Source of the DNA: Monoglobus sp964442605 | GTDB lineage: Bacteria > Bacillota > Clostridia > Monoglobales > Monoglobaceae | DNA: 9,458 nucleotides | Assembly: GCA_964442605.1 (NCBI GenBank) | Contig: CAYTZR010000058.1 | Location: 1-9,458, forward strand | Direction of reading: 5' to 3' | In this document: in pieces, positions 1 to 6,435 of the stretch | How positions within the stretch are numbered: the stretch's first letter is position 1 | Layout: the number at the start of each line of letters is the position of its first letter | Translations under genes and position numbers: made by a program | The notes under the pieces: model-generated | Seen by the model: only the letters and a program-made list of their open reading frames with translations | Databases searched by the model: none | Told to the model about the DNA's origin: nothing

Positions 1-373
1 CGTATGAAGGAATATATGTTCCGTTTACCAGAACTCTTATATCCGTTTCGTAATAGTATCCCGCCGTACCGCCGACAGTACCGCGTGCAACCTCGCCCAT
101 GCCGGGCTTGTAAGTCTCATTGTTGTATGTCGCGAAAAGGGCGCGCACGCTGTCGTCATACTGCACGGTGAAGCCAAAGTTCCTGAGATCCTCAACCGCA
201 ATTAGCGTCTGCCCGTCAATGCAATAGGACGGAATATCCTTGCCGTCTACTCTCGTCAATATATCCGTGGTGTAAAGGGTTCCGGCAACATCGCCCACCG
301 CGGCGTAGGCCGTGACGCAAAGCGCACACATCGCCGTAATCGCGATTGAGATTATTATAAATAGTTTTTTCAT
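1..373 (-). CDS. Exported protein with copper-amine-oxidase-N1-like repeats, C-terminus outside window
   Basis: The reading frame opens at the ATG at 373 and runs off the window edge, so only about 124 residues are visible. It starts with MKKLFIIISIAIT and a hydrophobic stretch ending near VTAYA, a typical Sec signal peptide. The mature part has the pattern YTTDI, DG, Y, DGQTLIAVEDLRNFGFTV, YDDSVRALF, then YETDIRVLVNG. This alternation of a short domain ending in DDSVR and a second YETDI unit resembles the copper amine oxidase N-terminal (PF07833) repeats of clostridial exported proteins; the fold is inferred and metal binding is not implied. A GGAGG site at 383-390 lies about 9 nt upstream. 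The next gene upstream (552-1496) is a clear paralogue with the same signal peptide and first two motifs. Extracellular function is unknown. Confidence 0.8.
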   Translation of the reverse strand, partial: MKKLFIIISIAITAMCALCVTAYAAVGDVAGTLYTTDILTRVDGKDIPSYCIDGQTLIAVEDLRNFGFTVQYDDSVRALFATYNNETYKPGMGEVARGTVGGTAGYYYETDIRVLVNGTYIPSY

Positions 374-438
374 GTTATTTTTTCCTCCGGTCTTTTAAAT
401 ATTTTTTATTGATTATTCCATATACTCTCTTTCATTAT

Positions 439-472
439 GCTTTACCGAATTTACGCTGAATAAATCCAAAGC
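439..472. other. Stem-loop in the leader of the 1-373 gene
   Basis: Positions 439-443 plus 447-453 pair with 461-472 (12 pairs including one G-U, 3-nt bulge, 7-nt loop). On the plus strand the stem is followed by five T, but no plus-strand gene ends here; on the minus strand it lies in the 5' leader and has no U-tract. It may be a leader structure or mRNA-stabilising hairpin. Confidence 0.35.
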
Positions 473-487
473 TTTTTGAAATTATTT

Positions 488-516
488 ATATTATATACGA
501 TTTTTTTTAAAGTCAA
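488..516 (-). promoter_or_regulatory. Candidate sigma-A promoter for the 1-373 gene
   Basis: On the minus strand TTGACT (511-516) is followed by an A-tract spacer and TATAAT (490-495, spacer 15) or TAATAT (488-493, spacer 17). It lies in the 178-nt gap between the two paralogous genes, about 115 nt before the start codon at 373, so the downstream copy can be transcribed on its own. Confidence 0.55.
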
Positions 517-551
517 TAGAAAATTTTTATTTATAACCGATTTTAGAGGTA

Positions 552-1496
552 TTATTCATCACCGATTTTAGTTACAATAAAAGTATCGGTATTCATCATA
601 TATTTGCCTTCTTCAAAGCTTGTGACAGAAGTAAGCCCCGTTTGTTCGGTTCTGTCCCCTTCAAAAATAAAATTGCCATCATCGTCAAAATCACATGACC
701 AAGAATAGATTGACATCTCAGTCTGTCCCATAAAGGAATATGCTCCGGATAAAACAAATGACGAATTTATAACCATCCCGTCTTTGCGAATTTTTACAAA
801 TCCGGTACTTCCGCCGGTATTGGCATACTTCCATGCTATAATAGTTTCGTTTTCTTTGTCGGTGCGCCCGAGTATAGTTAATTCGCCCTGAATACGATTG
901 TCAAATATTGCTTTTTTATTATCATAAATATCGCTCAGTGCCTGCTCATACGTCAGCGAACCCGCTGTGCTGTATAACGACAATGTACGCGTGAGATCGT
1001 CATAGCTGTGTGTCATAAAATACTGTGATGTTCCGTATTCCGCCCATAGATTATCGTCACTGTCTACCTCGGCTATATCTTCCGCAACCGCCACAAGCTT
1101 TCCGTCAATAGCCTCGGTATATACTCCTCTGCCGTTTAAATAAGCTTTAATATCGGTCTCGTATGTATAGCCCGCGTGTTTTCCGCCCTCCTGTCGGTCA
1201 AAATGAGGATCAAAGCCGGGATCGGGAGCATCGGTCTTGTTTACAAACAAGGTTCTGACGCTGTCATCGTATGCCACGGTATATCCGTAATTCTGCAAGT
1301 CTTCAAGCACAATCATCATACGTCCGTCCAAGGAATAGCCCTGAATTTGCAAGCCGTCAATCGTTGTTATTATGTCAGTCGTGTAAATGGACTGCTTTAT
1401 ATCTCCGATTTCCGCATGCACGGTTACCGCGAAACAACATAGCATTGCTGTGCAAATCACTGCCAAAAACATACATTTTTTAAAAATATTCTTCAT
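552..1496 (-). CDS. Exported protein with copper-amine-oxidase-N1-like repeats
   Basis: The frame is open from 1613, but the start at 1496 is preferred. It gives a 314-residue protein opening with MKNIFKKCMFLAVICTAM, a clear signal peptide ending near VTVHA, and it has an AGGAGG site (1502-1508) six nt upstream. The mature protein begins with YTTDIITTIDG, DGRMMIVLEDLQNYGYTV and YDDSVRTLFVNK, followed by a second unit, YETDIKAYLNG, IDGKLVAVAEDI, DLTRTLSLYS. The two units resemble copper-amine-oxidase-N1-like domains. The remaining C-terminal half (about 150 residues, with paired Trp, Gly and Asp-rich turns such as WSCDFDDDGNFIFEG) I do not recognise. It is a paralogue of the gene at 1-373. An exported or cell-envelope location is likely; the substrate or role is unknown. 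Confidence 0.8.
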   Translation of the reverse strand: MKNIFKKCMFLAVICTAMLCCFAVTVHAEIGDIKQSIYTTDIITTIDGLQIQGYSLDGRMMIVLEDLQNYGYTVAYDDSVRTLFVNKTDAPDPGFDPHFDRQEGGKHAGYTYETDIKAYLNGRGVYTEAIDGKLVAVAEDIAEVDSDDNLWAEYGTSQYFMTHSYDDLTRTLSLYSTAGSLTYEQALSDIYDNKKAIFDNRIQGELTILGRTDKENETIIAWKYANTGGSTGFVKIRKDGMVINSSFVLSGAYSFMGQTEMSIYSWSCDFDDDGNFIFEGDRTEQTGLTSVTSFEEGKYMMNTDTFIVTKIGDE

Positions 1497-1599
1497 AATA
1501 ATCCTCCTCATAATCCTCATTTCTTGAGCCGCTTTGATAAGCTCCAAATCAATTTCGTTAAGCTTTTCCGTTTTCATAATGCCTCGCCGCTTAATTTCA

Positions 1600-2871
1600 C
1601 TATATTTTATCAAGCGACTGCCGGATATCGTCTATAATATCTTGAGCGTCCTCGATGCCGACGGAAAACCTTATCAAGTCCGGAGTGACGCCTGCCGCCT
1701 TGAGTTCCTCGTCATTTAATTGCCTGTGAGTGTGGCTCGCTGGGTGAAGAACAGAGGTTCTCGCGTCCGCAACATGCGTCACTATCGCGGCAAGCTTTAG
1801 CCCGTCCATAAACTTTACTGCCGCTTCTCTGCCGCCCTTTACTCCGAACGAAATTACTCCGCAGCCGCCGTTTGGCAAATATTTATTCGCAAGCTCATGG
1901 TACTTATCGCCCTCAAGCCCCGCGAAGCTTACCCAAGAAATCTTGTCGTTACTGTTTAGATACTCCGCGACTTTCTTGGCGTTTTCGCAATGGCGCGCCA
2001 TTCTGAGCGACAATGTCTCAAGTCCGATATTAAGCAGAAACGCGTTCTGCGGAGATGGGATCGAGCCGAGGTCGCGCATCACTGTGGCGGTAGCCTTGGT
2101 TATATACGCCGCCTTGCCGAATTTCTTTGTATATACCACGCCGTGATACGATTCATCGGGCGTCGTTAGACACGAGAATTTATCGCCCTGTGCCTCCCAA
2201 TCAAAATTTCCGCTGTCGACTATCGCTCCGCCGACAGATGTCGCGTGACCGTCCATATACTTTGTCGTTGAGTGAACGACTATATCCGCTCCCCACTCAA
2301 ACGGGCGGCAATTTATCGGTGTCGCGAAGGTGTTATCCACTATGAGCGGCACGCCGTGCTTATGAGCGCATCTCGCGAACTTCTCTATATCCAGCACCAC
2401 AAGCGCGGGATTGGCAATAGTTTCGCCGAAGACGGCCTTGGTATTCGGTCTGAACGCTCTATCAAGCTCAGCCTCGCTTGCATCAGGGTCTACAAAGGTA
2501 ACGTCGATACCCATTTTCTTAAGAGTCACGCCGAAAAGATTAAATGTTCCGCCGTATACAGTCGATGAGCAGACAAAGTGGTCGCCCGCGCCGCAAATGT
2601 TAAATATAGAATAAAAGCACGCCGCCTGTCCGGATGAAGTGAGCATACCGGCAACGCCGCCCTCAAGCGCGGTGATTTTCGCCGCAACGGCATCGATGGT
2701 CGGGTTAGCCAGACGTGTATAAAAATAACCGTCCTCCTCCAAGTCAAAAAGCCTGCCCATTTGTTCCGTTGAGTTGTATTTAAACGTAGTACTCTGGTAT
2801 ATCGGCAAGACTCTTGCTTCGCCGTTTTTCGGCTCATATCCCGCCTGAACACATTTTGTGTCGATTTTCAT
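1600..2871 (-). CDS. metY: O-acetylhomoserine sulfhydrylase (PLP-dependent)
   Basis: This 423-residue cytosolic enzyme belongs to the Cys/Met metabolism PLP family. Its closest pattern is O-acetylhomoserine aminocarboxypropyltransferase, which makes homocysteine from O-acetylhomoserine and sulfide (methionine synthesis). Visible motifs are YTRLANPT (51-58, phosphate contact from the partner subunit), the SSGQAA loop (79-84), VYGG with the ring-stacking Tyr (105-108), VDNTFATP (178-185) with the PLP-pyridine Asp, HSTTKY with the Schiff-base Lys204, Arg371 near the C-terminus for the substrate carboxylate, and RFSVGIED (401-408). The length is normal for MetY and too long for a typical cystathionine gamma-synthase. 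The start at 2871 has a GGAG site about 11 nt upstream. No SAM riboswitch or T-box is seen in the roughly 100-nt spacer before it. The ABC transporter genes lie immediately upstream in the same direction, so read-through transcription is possible. Confidence 0.93.
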   Translation of the reverse strand: MKIDTKCVQAGYEPKNGEARVLPIYQSTTFKYNSTEQMGRLFDLEEDGYFYTRLANPTIDAVAAKITALEGGVAGMLTSSGQAACFYSIFNICGAGDHFVCSSTVYGGTFNLFGVTLKKMGIDVTFVDPDASEAELDRAFRPNTKAVFGETIANPALVVLDIEKFARCAHKHGVPLIVDNTFATPINCRPFEWGADIVVHSTTKYMDGHATSVGGAIVDSGNFDWEAQGDKFSCLTTPDESYHGVVYTKKFGKAAYITKATATVMRDLGSIPSPQNAFLLNIGLETLSLRMARHCENAKKVAEYLNSNDKISWVSFAGLEGDKYHELANKYLPNGGCGVISFGVKGGREAAVKFMDGLKLAAIVTHVADARTSVLHPASHTHRQLNDEELKAAGVTPDLIRFSVGIEDAQDIIDDIRQSLDKI

Positions 2872-2892
2872 TGGTTTTAAATCTCCTCTCAG

Positions 2893-2932
2893 ATATCCGG
2901 ATATTCAAATATTCAGATATTCAAATATTCAG
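2893..2932. repeat. Five-copy 8-bp tandem repeat upstream of metY
   Basis: Four consecutive octamers follow ATATTCAR (2901-2932; as two perfect 16-bp units 2901-2916 and 2917-2932), preceded by a degenerate fifth copy ATATCCGG (2893-2900) and followed by ATAT. ATATCCGGATAT at 2893-2904 is also a perfect palindrome. The array ends only about 20 nt upstream of the metY start codon, so it lies in the metY leader or promoter. Confidence 0.9.
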
Positions 2933-2942
2933 ATATACTGCT

Positions 2943-2968
2943 TTCGCATATTGTATTCGCATATTGTA
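2943..2968. repeat. 13-bp perfect tandem duplication upstream of metY
   Basis: TTCGCATATTGTA occurs twice in direct succession (2943-2955 and 2956-2968). It sits between the end of the ATPase gene (stop at 2972) and the octamer array. Confidence 0.9.
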
Positions 2969-2971
2969 TTT

Positions 2972-3745
2972 TTAATTTCCGCATTCAATACTTATCTCAT
3001 TAAACATCTTAAGATAGTCATCAATACTCGTGCTTTCTTTCTTCGCGCCGCTCTTATCGAGCACTATACTGCCCTCGTGCATCATAATAGCGCGAGTGCC
3101 ATACCGCACCGCGTGGCGAAGATTGTGCGTCACCATCAAGGTGGTTATCTTCTTTTCACGCACTATACCCTCGGTAAGTCCCATAACAATATCGCTCGAC
3201 TTAGGGTCAAGCGCCGCCGTATGCTCGTCCAGAAGCAGCAGCTCCGGCAGGTTCATGGTTGCCATAATAAGCGCAAGCGCCTGTCTCTGACCTCCTGACA
3301 GAGCGCCCGCGTAGGTGCCCAGCCTGTCCTCAAGGCCCATACCGAGCCTGCTTAATAGCTCTCTGTAATAGTCCTTGCGTTTCTTGTTCAGCCCGAATGA
3401 CAGTCCATACGCCTTGCCCTTATTGTCTGCGACAGACAAATTCTCCCAAATAGTCATTGACGAGCAGGTTCCCAGCGCCGGATTTTGAAAAACACGCCCG
3501 ATGTTTTTATAGCGTTTGAAATTCTTTTTCTTGGTTATATCCAGATCGCCGAGCTTAACCGTGCCGCTGTCCGGCTTGATATCACCGGATATTATATTCA
3601 GCAGTGTTGTCTTTCCCGAGCCGTTTGAGCCTATCACCCCGACAAACTCACCGTCGTCAATGTGAAGCTCAAAGTCGCTGAAGAGAACCTTTTCATCAAC
3701 CGTGCCCGCGTTGAATGTCTTATAAATATTGTTTACGTCAAGCAT
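2972..3745 (-). CDS. ABC transporter ATP-binding protein (tryptophan/tyrosine-type importer)
   Basis: The start at 3745 gives 257 residues beginning MLDVNNIYKTFN, the usual N-terminus of this family; the frame is open further upstream, but there it overlaps the permease. Motifs from this start are Walker A GSNGSGKT (39-46), Q-loop Gln87 in VFQNPA, signature LSGGQ (149-153), Walker B ELLLLDE with catalytic Glu174, D-loop AALD (177-180), and switch His207 in VTHNLRHA. All residues needed for ATP hydrolysis are present. The sequence is typical of the COG1101-type ATPases that accompany COG4120 permeases and COG2984 binding proteins. Its start codon overlaps the last 8 nt of the permease gene, so the two are probably translationally coupled. 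It would energise import at the inner face of the membrane. Confidence 0.92.
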   Translation of the reverse strand: MLDVNNIYKTFNAGTVDEKVLFSDFELHIDDGEFVGVIGSNGSGKTTLLNIISGDIKPDSGTVKLGDLDITKKKNFKRYKNIGRVFQNPALGTCSSMTIWENLSVADNKGKAYGLSFGLNKKRKDYYRELLSRLGMGLEDRLGTYAGALSGGQRQALALIMATMNLPELLLLDEHTAALDPKSSDIVMGLTEGIVREKKITTLMVTHNLRHAVRYGTRAIMMHEGSIVLDKSGAKKESTSIDDYLKMFNEISIECGN

Positions 3746-4634
3746 TTGTCTCAAGCGCCCCCTTCTTCTTTTTATCGAACACAAAGCAGTTAAGCAGCAG
3801 TGTGGCAATAAACAGCACCGTTATAACGAGGTTGGTGTCACTCGGCAAAAGCCCGGAAGCGAGAGCCGCGTATGTACAAGCCTTATATACAATCATGCCG
3901 AGCAAAACTCCCGTTGTAACACGCAAAAACTTTATCTTCTTGAATATTGTAGCGCCAATGATAACGGCGGCAAGCCCCATAACCACCGTACCCGTCCCGG
4001 AGCCTACGGCGAACTGACGCGTGTATTCGCAGTTGACCGCTCCGGCAAGTGTAACCAAGCCGTTGGAAACGGCAAGACCGATTATCTTGATTTTGCCCGG
4101 GTTTTGAGCAAGCGTGGAAACCAGCCCCTCGTTGTCTCCCACGGTTCGTAAAAGAAATCCCGATTTGGTTCTCATGTACCAATCGAGCAGGAACTTGGCA
4201 ATCAGCATTATAAAAATCAAGACTATTATCTTAGAGTAGGCGCTAAGCCCCGACGGCAGAATGTTTGACACCTGCGCGAAAATGTTCGGCGAATCCACGC
4301 TCATAAATACGGTTGATGTACCCGCTATTCTGTAGTTAATGGAATACAGCGCCGTCATTGTGAGAATGCCGCAAAGCAAATTCTTTATCTTCAAAACAAC
4401 ATTCAAAAATCCGGTAAAAGCACCTGCGAGGCATCCAGCCAAAAACGCGAGTATAAGACACAGCCACGGGTTTACCCCCGCCGCCGTGAGCGTGACGCAT
4501 ATCGCCGCGCCGAGCGGGAATGTGCCGTCAACCGAAAGGTCGGGGAAATCAAGTATGCTATAGCTTATATAGACGCCGAGCGCCATTATACCGTATATAA
4601 AGCCCTGCTCGAGAATACTTATTAAAACATCCAT
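3738..4634 (-). CDS. ABC transporter permease (tryptophan/tyrosine-type importer)
   Basis: This 298-residue integral membrane protein has about eight or nine hydrophobic segments, for example GIMALGVYISYSIL near residue 20, LILAFLAGCLAGAFTGFL near 65-85, IIVLIFIMLIAKFLL near 140, VVMGLAAVIIGATIF near 220, and LVITVLFIATLLLNCFVF near the end. The opening motif ISYSILDFPDLSVDGTFPLGAA is a hallmark of the BPD_transp_2 (PF02653) permeases of the COG4120 group, annotated in streptococci as tryptophan/tyrosine transport permeases. The start at 4634 has AAGGAG about six nt upstream. It lies 113 nt downstream of the binding-protein gene, with a strong hairpin between them, and overlaps the ATPase gene by 8 nt. 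Confidence 0.92.
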   Translation of the reverse strand: MDVLISILEQGFIYGIMALGVYISYSILDFPDLSVDGTFPLGAAICVTLTAAGVNPWLCLILAFLAGCLAGAFTGFLNVVLKIKNLLCGILTMTALYSINYRIAGTSTVFMSVDSPNIFAQVSNILPSGLSAYSKIIVLIFIMLIAKFLLDWYMRTKSGFLLRTVGDNEGLVSTLAQNPGKIKIIGLAVSNGLVTLAGAVNCEYTRQFAVGSGTGTVVMGLAAVIIGATIFKKIKFLRVTTGVLLGMIVYKACTYAALASGLLPSDTNLVITVLFIATLLLNCFVFDKKKKGALETNA

Positions 4635-4666
4635 TTGCTTCTCCTTAAATCATACCAAAGCCTTAA

Positions 4667-4712
4667 TTTTAGCAGATACGGGCGACCCGCTTCGGCCGTC
4701 CGCATGCTAAAA
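4667..4712 (-). other. Intercistronic stem-loop between binding protein and permease genes
   Basis: TTTTAGCA and TGCTAAAA pair perfectly over 8 bp (4705-4712 with 4667-4674). The stem continues inward with TGCGG/CCGTA after a 2-nt bulge, and a further GGCC/GGTC helix can form in the apical part. On the minus strand it is not followed by a U-tract, so it is not a clear terminator. Such hairpins after a binding-protein gene often protect its mRNA and raise its level over the membrane components; that role is inferred here. Confidence 0.6.
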
Positions 4713-4747
4713 TATTAAAGCTATTGTCTCTTTTATTTCTTGTTTTT

Positions 4748-5764
4748 TTATTTCTTGTCCGCCGTTTCAAGGATGTCCTCAGGCAGCGTAATTCCGAGAG
4801 CAGCCGCAACTTCCTCGTTAACCGTGATCTTACTTTCCTCTATTGTTTCATAAGGCATAGACGAAATGTCCTCACCCTTTAAGACGTTAGCTGCCATCTC
4901 GCCCGCGATTTTGCCGAGCTCAATATAATCTATACCCGCGGAAGCGATACAGCCGTTGCCTACCTGCTCTTCCTCCGAGCCGAATACCGGAATGTTCGCT
5001 GCGTTTGCCTTTTCGAGAATAATCGGCAGATTGTCAACAACCGTATTGTCTGTCATATTTGTAATACAATCAACCTCACCGAGCAATACATCGGCAGCCT
5101 GCGGGATTTCAGCCGCGTTGCTTGTTCCCTTTTCGACTATCTCAAAGCCGTATTCGGGAGCCATTTCTTTGTATGTCTCGATTGTGCTGACAGAATTAGC
5201 TTCGCTCGTCGTATAGATAATGCCTATCTTCTTCGCGTCCGGCAAAATCTCACGAATGAGCTTAAGCTGTTCCGTAACCGGAAGCTCATCCGAAACACCG
5301 GTAATCCCCGGCATAGCCTCAGTCTTGCTCTTGGCAAGGTTTGCCGCGACAGGGTCTGAAACCGCGTTGAATATAACCGGTATGTTCTTTTCATAGCAAA
5401 CGTTGTACAGCGCCATAGCCGACGGCGTTGCGATTCCGCAAACCAAATCCATCTTATCATTCACAAAATTCTGCGCTATCTGAGTGTCCATCGCGTCATC
5501 GCCCTGAGCCGACTTGCTCGTAAGCTCAAGATTTTCGCCTTCGATAATCCCCTCAGCGGCAAGACCCTCGATAAATCCCTCGCGGCAGTTGTCAAGCGAC
5601 GGATGATCGGCATACTGAACAACACCGACCTTATAGACCTTTTCGCTCTCCTGAGAAGCCGTATTTTCCTGCGTGCCGCTTCCGCAGCCTGCCAAAACGC
5701 TTGCGCTGAGCGCCACGGAAAGTCCGATAAGCGCCGCTTTCTTCATGTACTTTTTCATCTTCAT
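4748..5764 (-). CDS. Substrate-binding lipoprotein of ABC importer (ABC_sub_bind, tryptophan/tyrosine-type)
   Basis: This 338-residue protein begins with a lipoprotein signal peptide: positive MKMKKYMKK, a hydrophobic core and lipobox LAGC with lipidated Cys27, so it is anchored on the outer face of the membrane. After a Ser/Glu-rich linker come KVGVVQYADHPSLDNCREGF, GENLELTSKSAQGD, DLVCGIATPSAMAL, IPVIFNAVSDPVAANL, GVSDELPVTEQLKLI and IGIIYTTSEANS. This is the conserved order of the ABC_sub_bind family (PF04392, COG2984). Members next to this permease and ATPase type are assigned to tryptophan or tyrosine uptake in streptococci. The start at 5764 has AAGGAG about 9 nt upstream. It is the first gene of its operon, behind the promoter at 5937-5965 and a leader with terminator. 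The candidate TRAP site in that leader supports tryptophan as ligand, but the ligand cannot be read from the sequence itself. Confidence 0.9.
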   Translation of the reverse strand: MKMKKYMKKAALIGLSVALSASVLAGCGSGTQENTASQESEKVYKVGVVQYADHPSLDNCREGFIEGLAAEGIIEGENLELTSKSAQGDDAMDTQIAQNFVNDKMDLVCGIATPSAMALYNVCYEKNIPVIFNAVSDPVAANLAKSKTEAMPGITGVSDELPVTEQLKLIREILPDAKKIGIIYTTSEANSVSTIETYKEMAPEYGFEIVEKGTSNAAEIPQAADVLLGEVDCITNMTDNTVVDNLPIILEKANAANIPVFGSEEEQVGNGCIASAGIDYIELGKIAGEMAANVLKGEDISSMPYETIEESKITVNEEVAAALGITLPEDILETADKK

Positions 5765-5829
5765 AATAAATCTCTCCTTATATAAAACTGTTTTTATTTT
5801 ATTATTTTACTTTTTTGTCTTATAGGAAC

Positions 5830-5861
5830 AAAAAATCGCCTTGAGCATACACACAAAGCGA
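5830..5861 (-). terminator. Intrinsic terminator inside the transporter leader (attenuator)
   Basis: On the minus strand CGCTTTG (5854-5860) pairs with CAAGGCG (5837-5843) around a 10-nt loop, extended by a U-A pair (5861/5836), and is followed at once by six T (5830-5835). It lies about 70 nt downstream of the promoter and 65 nt before the start codon at 5764, so it would stop transcription before the operon rather than end a gene. Confidence 0.8.
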
Positions 5862-5896
5862 CAGGAATTCAATAATACCATATCTATTCTACGCTC
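5856..5896 (-). promoter_or_regulatory. Candidate antiterminator competing with the leader terminator
   Basis: GAGCGTAGAAT (5896-5886) can pair with ATTCCTGTCGCTT (5868-5856): 11 pairs including G-U pairs, with two single-nt bulges. The 3' arm contains most of the 5' arm of the terminator (5854-5860), so the two helices exclude each other. The 5' arm contains three of the NAG triplets, so a protein bound to the triplets would block the antiterminator and favour termination. This was found by hand pairing; no energy was calculated. Confidence 0.55.
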
Positions 5897-5930
5897 GTCT
5901 ACGCCTACCATCCTCATCTGTTCTCATCTG
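5884..5930 (-). promoter_or_regulatory. Candidate TRAP (MtrB) binding site: periodic NAG triplets in leader RNA
   Basis: Read on the minus strand the leader has CAG (5930), GAG (5925), CAG (5920), GAG (5915), TAG (5907), TAG (5901), GAG (5896), TAG (5891) and TAG (5886), numbered by first base. Seven of the nine are GAG or TAG. Spacers are exactly 2 nt except a 5-nt gap after the fourth and a 3-nt gap after the fifth. TRAP, the tryptophan-activated 11-subunit RNA-binding ring, binds (G/U)AG triplets separated by 2-3 nt. The last three triplets lie inside the candidate antiterminator, as in the Bacillus subtilis trp leader. Confidence 0.65.
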
Positions 5931-5936
5931 CAACTT

Positions 5937-5965
5937 AGTATACCATACATATTTTTTTCTGTCAA
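5937..5965 (-). promoter_or_regulatory. Sigma-A promoter of the ABC transporter operon
   Basis: TTGACA (5960-5965) and TATACT (5937-5942) are separated by exactly 17 nt on the minus strand, a near-perfect consensus. Transcription would start around 5930, placing the NAG triplets at the very 5' end of the RNA. Confidence 0.85.
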
Positions 5966-6080
5966 TCGTTTTTTATATAAAGAATTTTTCAAAATGCTCC
6001 GCTAAACACACGAGACGCAGCCAAGAGCGCCTTGCGAATGTCACAACTTTTTGAAATAATTTTTACATTGCCGCCTGTAA

Positions 6081-6227
6081 CGTCACAGTCGGCGATGTCT
6101 CAAAAGATATGATGAAGCAAAAACCTACCGTGACGGGAAATGGGTAATGTTTGAACCGGCTGATACTGCCGAATTTGATGATTATATGAAATTGTTGGCT
6201 ATTAAAAGGAAACCAAATCGGAAATAA
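6081..6227 (+). pseudogene. C-terminal fragment of a DUF3788-like protein
   Basis: From about 6099 to the TAA at 6225 the plus strand reads LKRYDEAKTYRDGKWVMF, then DDYMKLLAIKRKPNRK and stop. The ending (a GKW-hydrophobic strand, an acidic helix, then IKRKP plus basic tail) resembles the C-terminus of DUF3788 family proteins. No start codon or upstream homologous part is found: the frame is closed by a TAA at 6078, and the preceding bases give no recognisable product. It therefore looks like a 3' remnant about 40 codons long. Family assignment is from memory of the pattern. Confidence 0.5.
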
Positions 6228-6251
6228 CAACTTCAATTAAAAAGGAGTATT

Positions 6252-6435
6252 CAAGCTGCGGATAATTGGTTTACAATAGATTGAGCAGACGATAATACAT
6301 ATATTGTCAGTGAATATCGACATTGGGAGGAAACGCATTGCTATTTATTAAATGGAAGCGAACGAAGCCTACTTATTGACACAGGACTTGGCATTTCAAA
6401 CATATCCAATAATGAAGTTATAAAATTCACAGATG
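6252..6435 (+). pseudogene. N-terminal fragment of an MBL-fold metallohydrolase
   Basis: The plus strand reads ADNWFTID, an in-frame TGA (6282-6284), then ADDNTYIVSEYRHWEETHCY and LLNGSERSLLIDTGLGISN. The HWEETHCYLL and LLIDTGLG stretch is the opening beta-hairpin of metallo-beta-lactamase-fold hydrolases. The zinc motif HxHxDH that should follow is missing, because homology stops at the direct repeat at 6412-6450. An AAAGGAG site is kept at about 6240-6246, but the expected start codon has gone; the sequence after it is TATTCAAGC. In-frame stop, lost start and 3' truncation make this a pseudogene. Confidence 0.7.

Noticed and set aside
2893..2968. CRISPR-like repeat array
   Set aside because: Units are 8 and 13 bp, directly adjacent and without unique spacers; these are simple tandem repeats.
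2872..2971. SAM riboswitch or T-box upstream of metY
   Set aside because: The spacer is only 100 nt, filled by simple repeats, with none of the conserved core motifs and no terminator hairpin.
3746..3808. N-terminal extension of the ATPase to 3808
   Set aside because: These 21 codons lie inside the permease gene and do not belong to the ABC ATPase domain, which starts with MLDVNNIYKTF at 3745.
5830..5930. T-box leader upstream of the transporter
   Set aside because: The conserved antiterminator T-box sequence with its GGUGG-type core is absent, and the leader is too short for the specifier stem and antiterminator.
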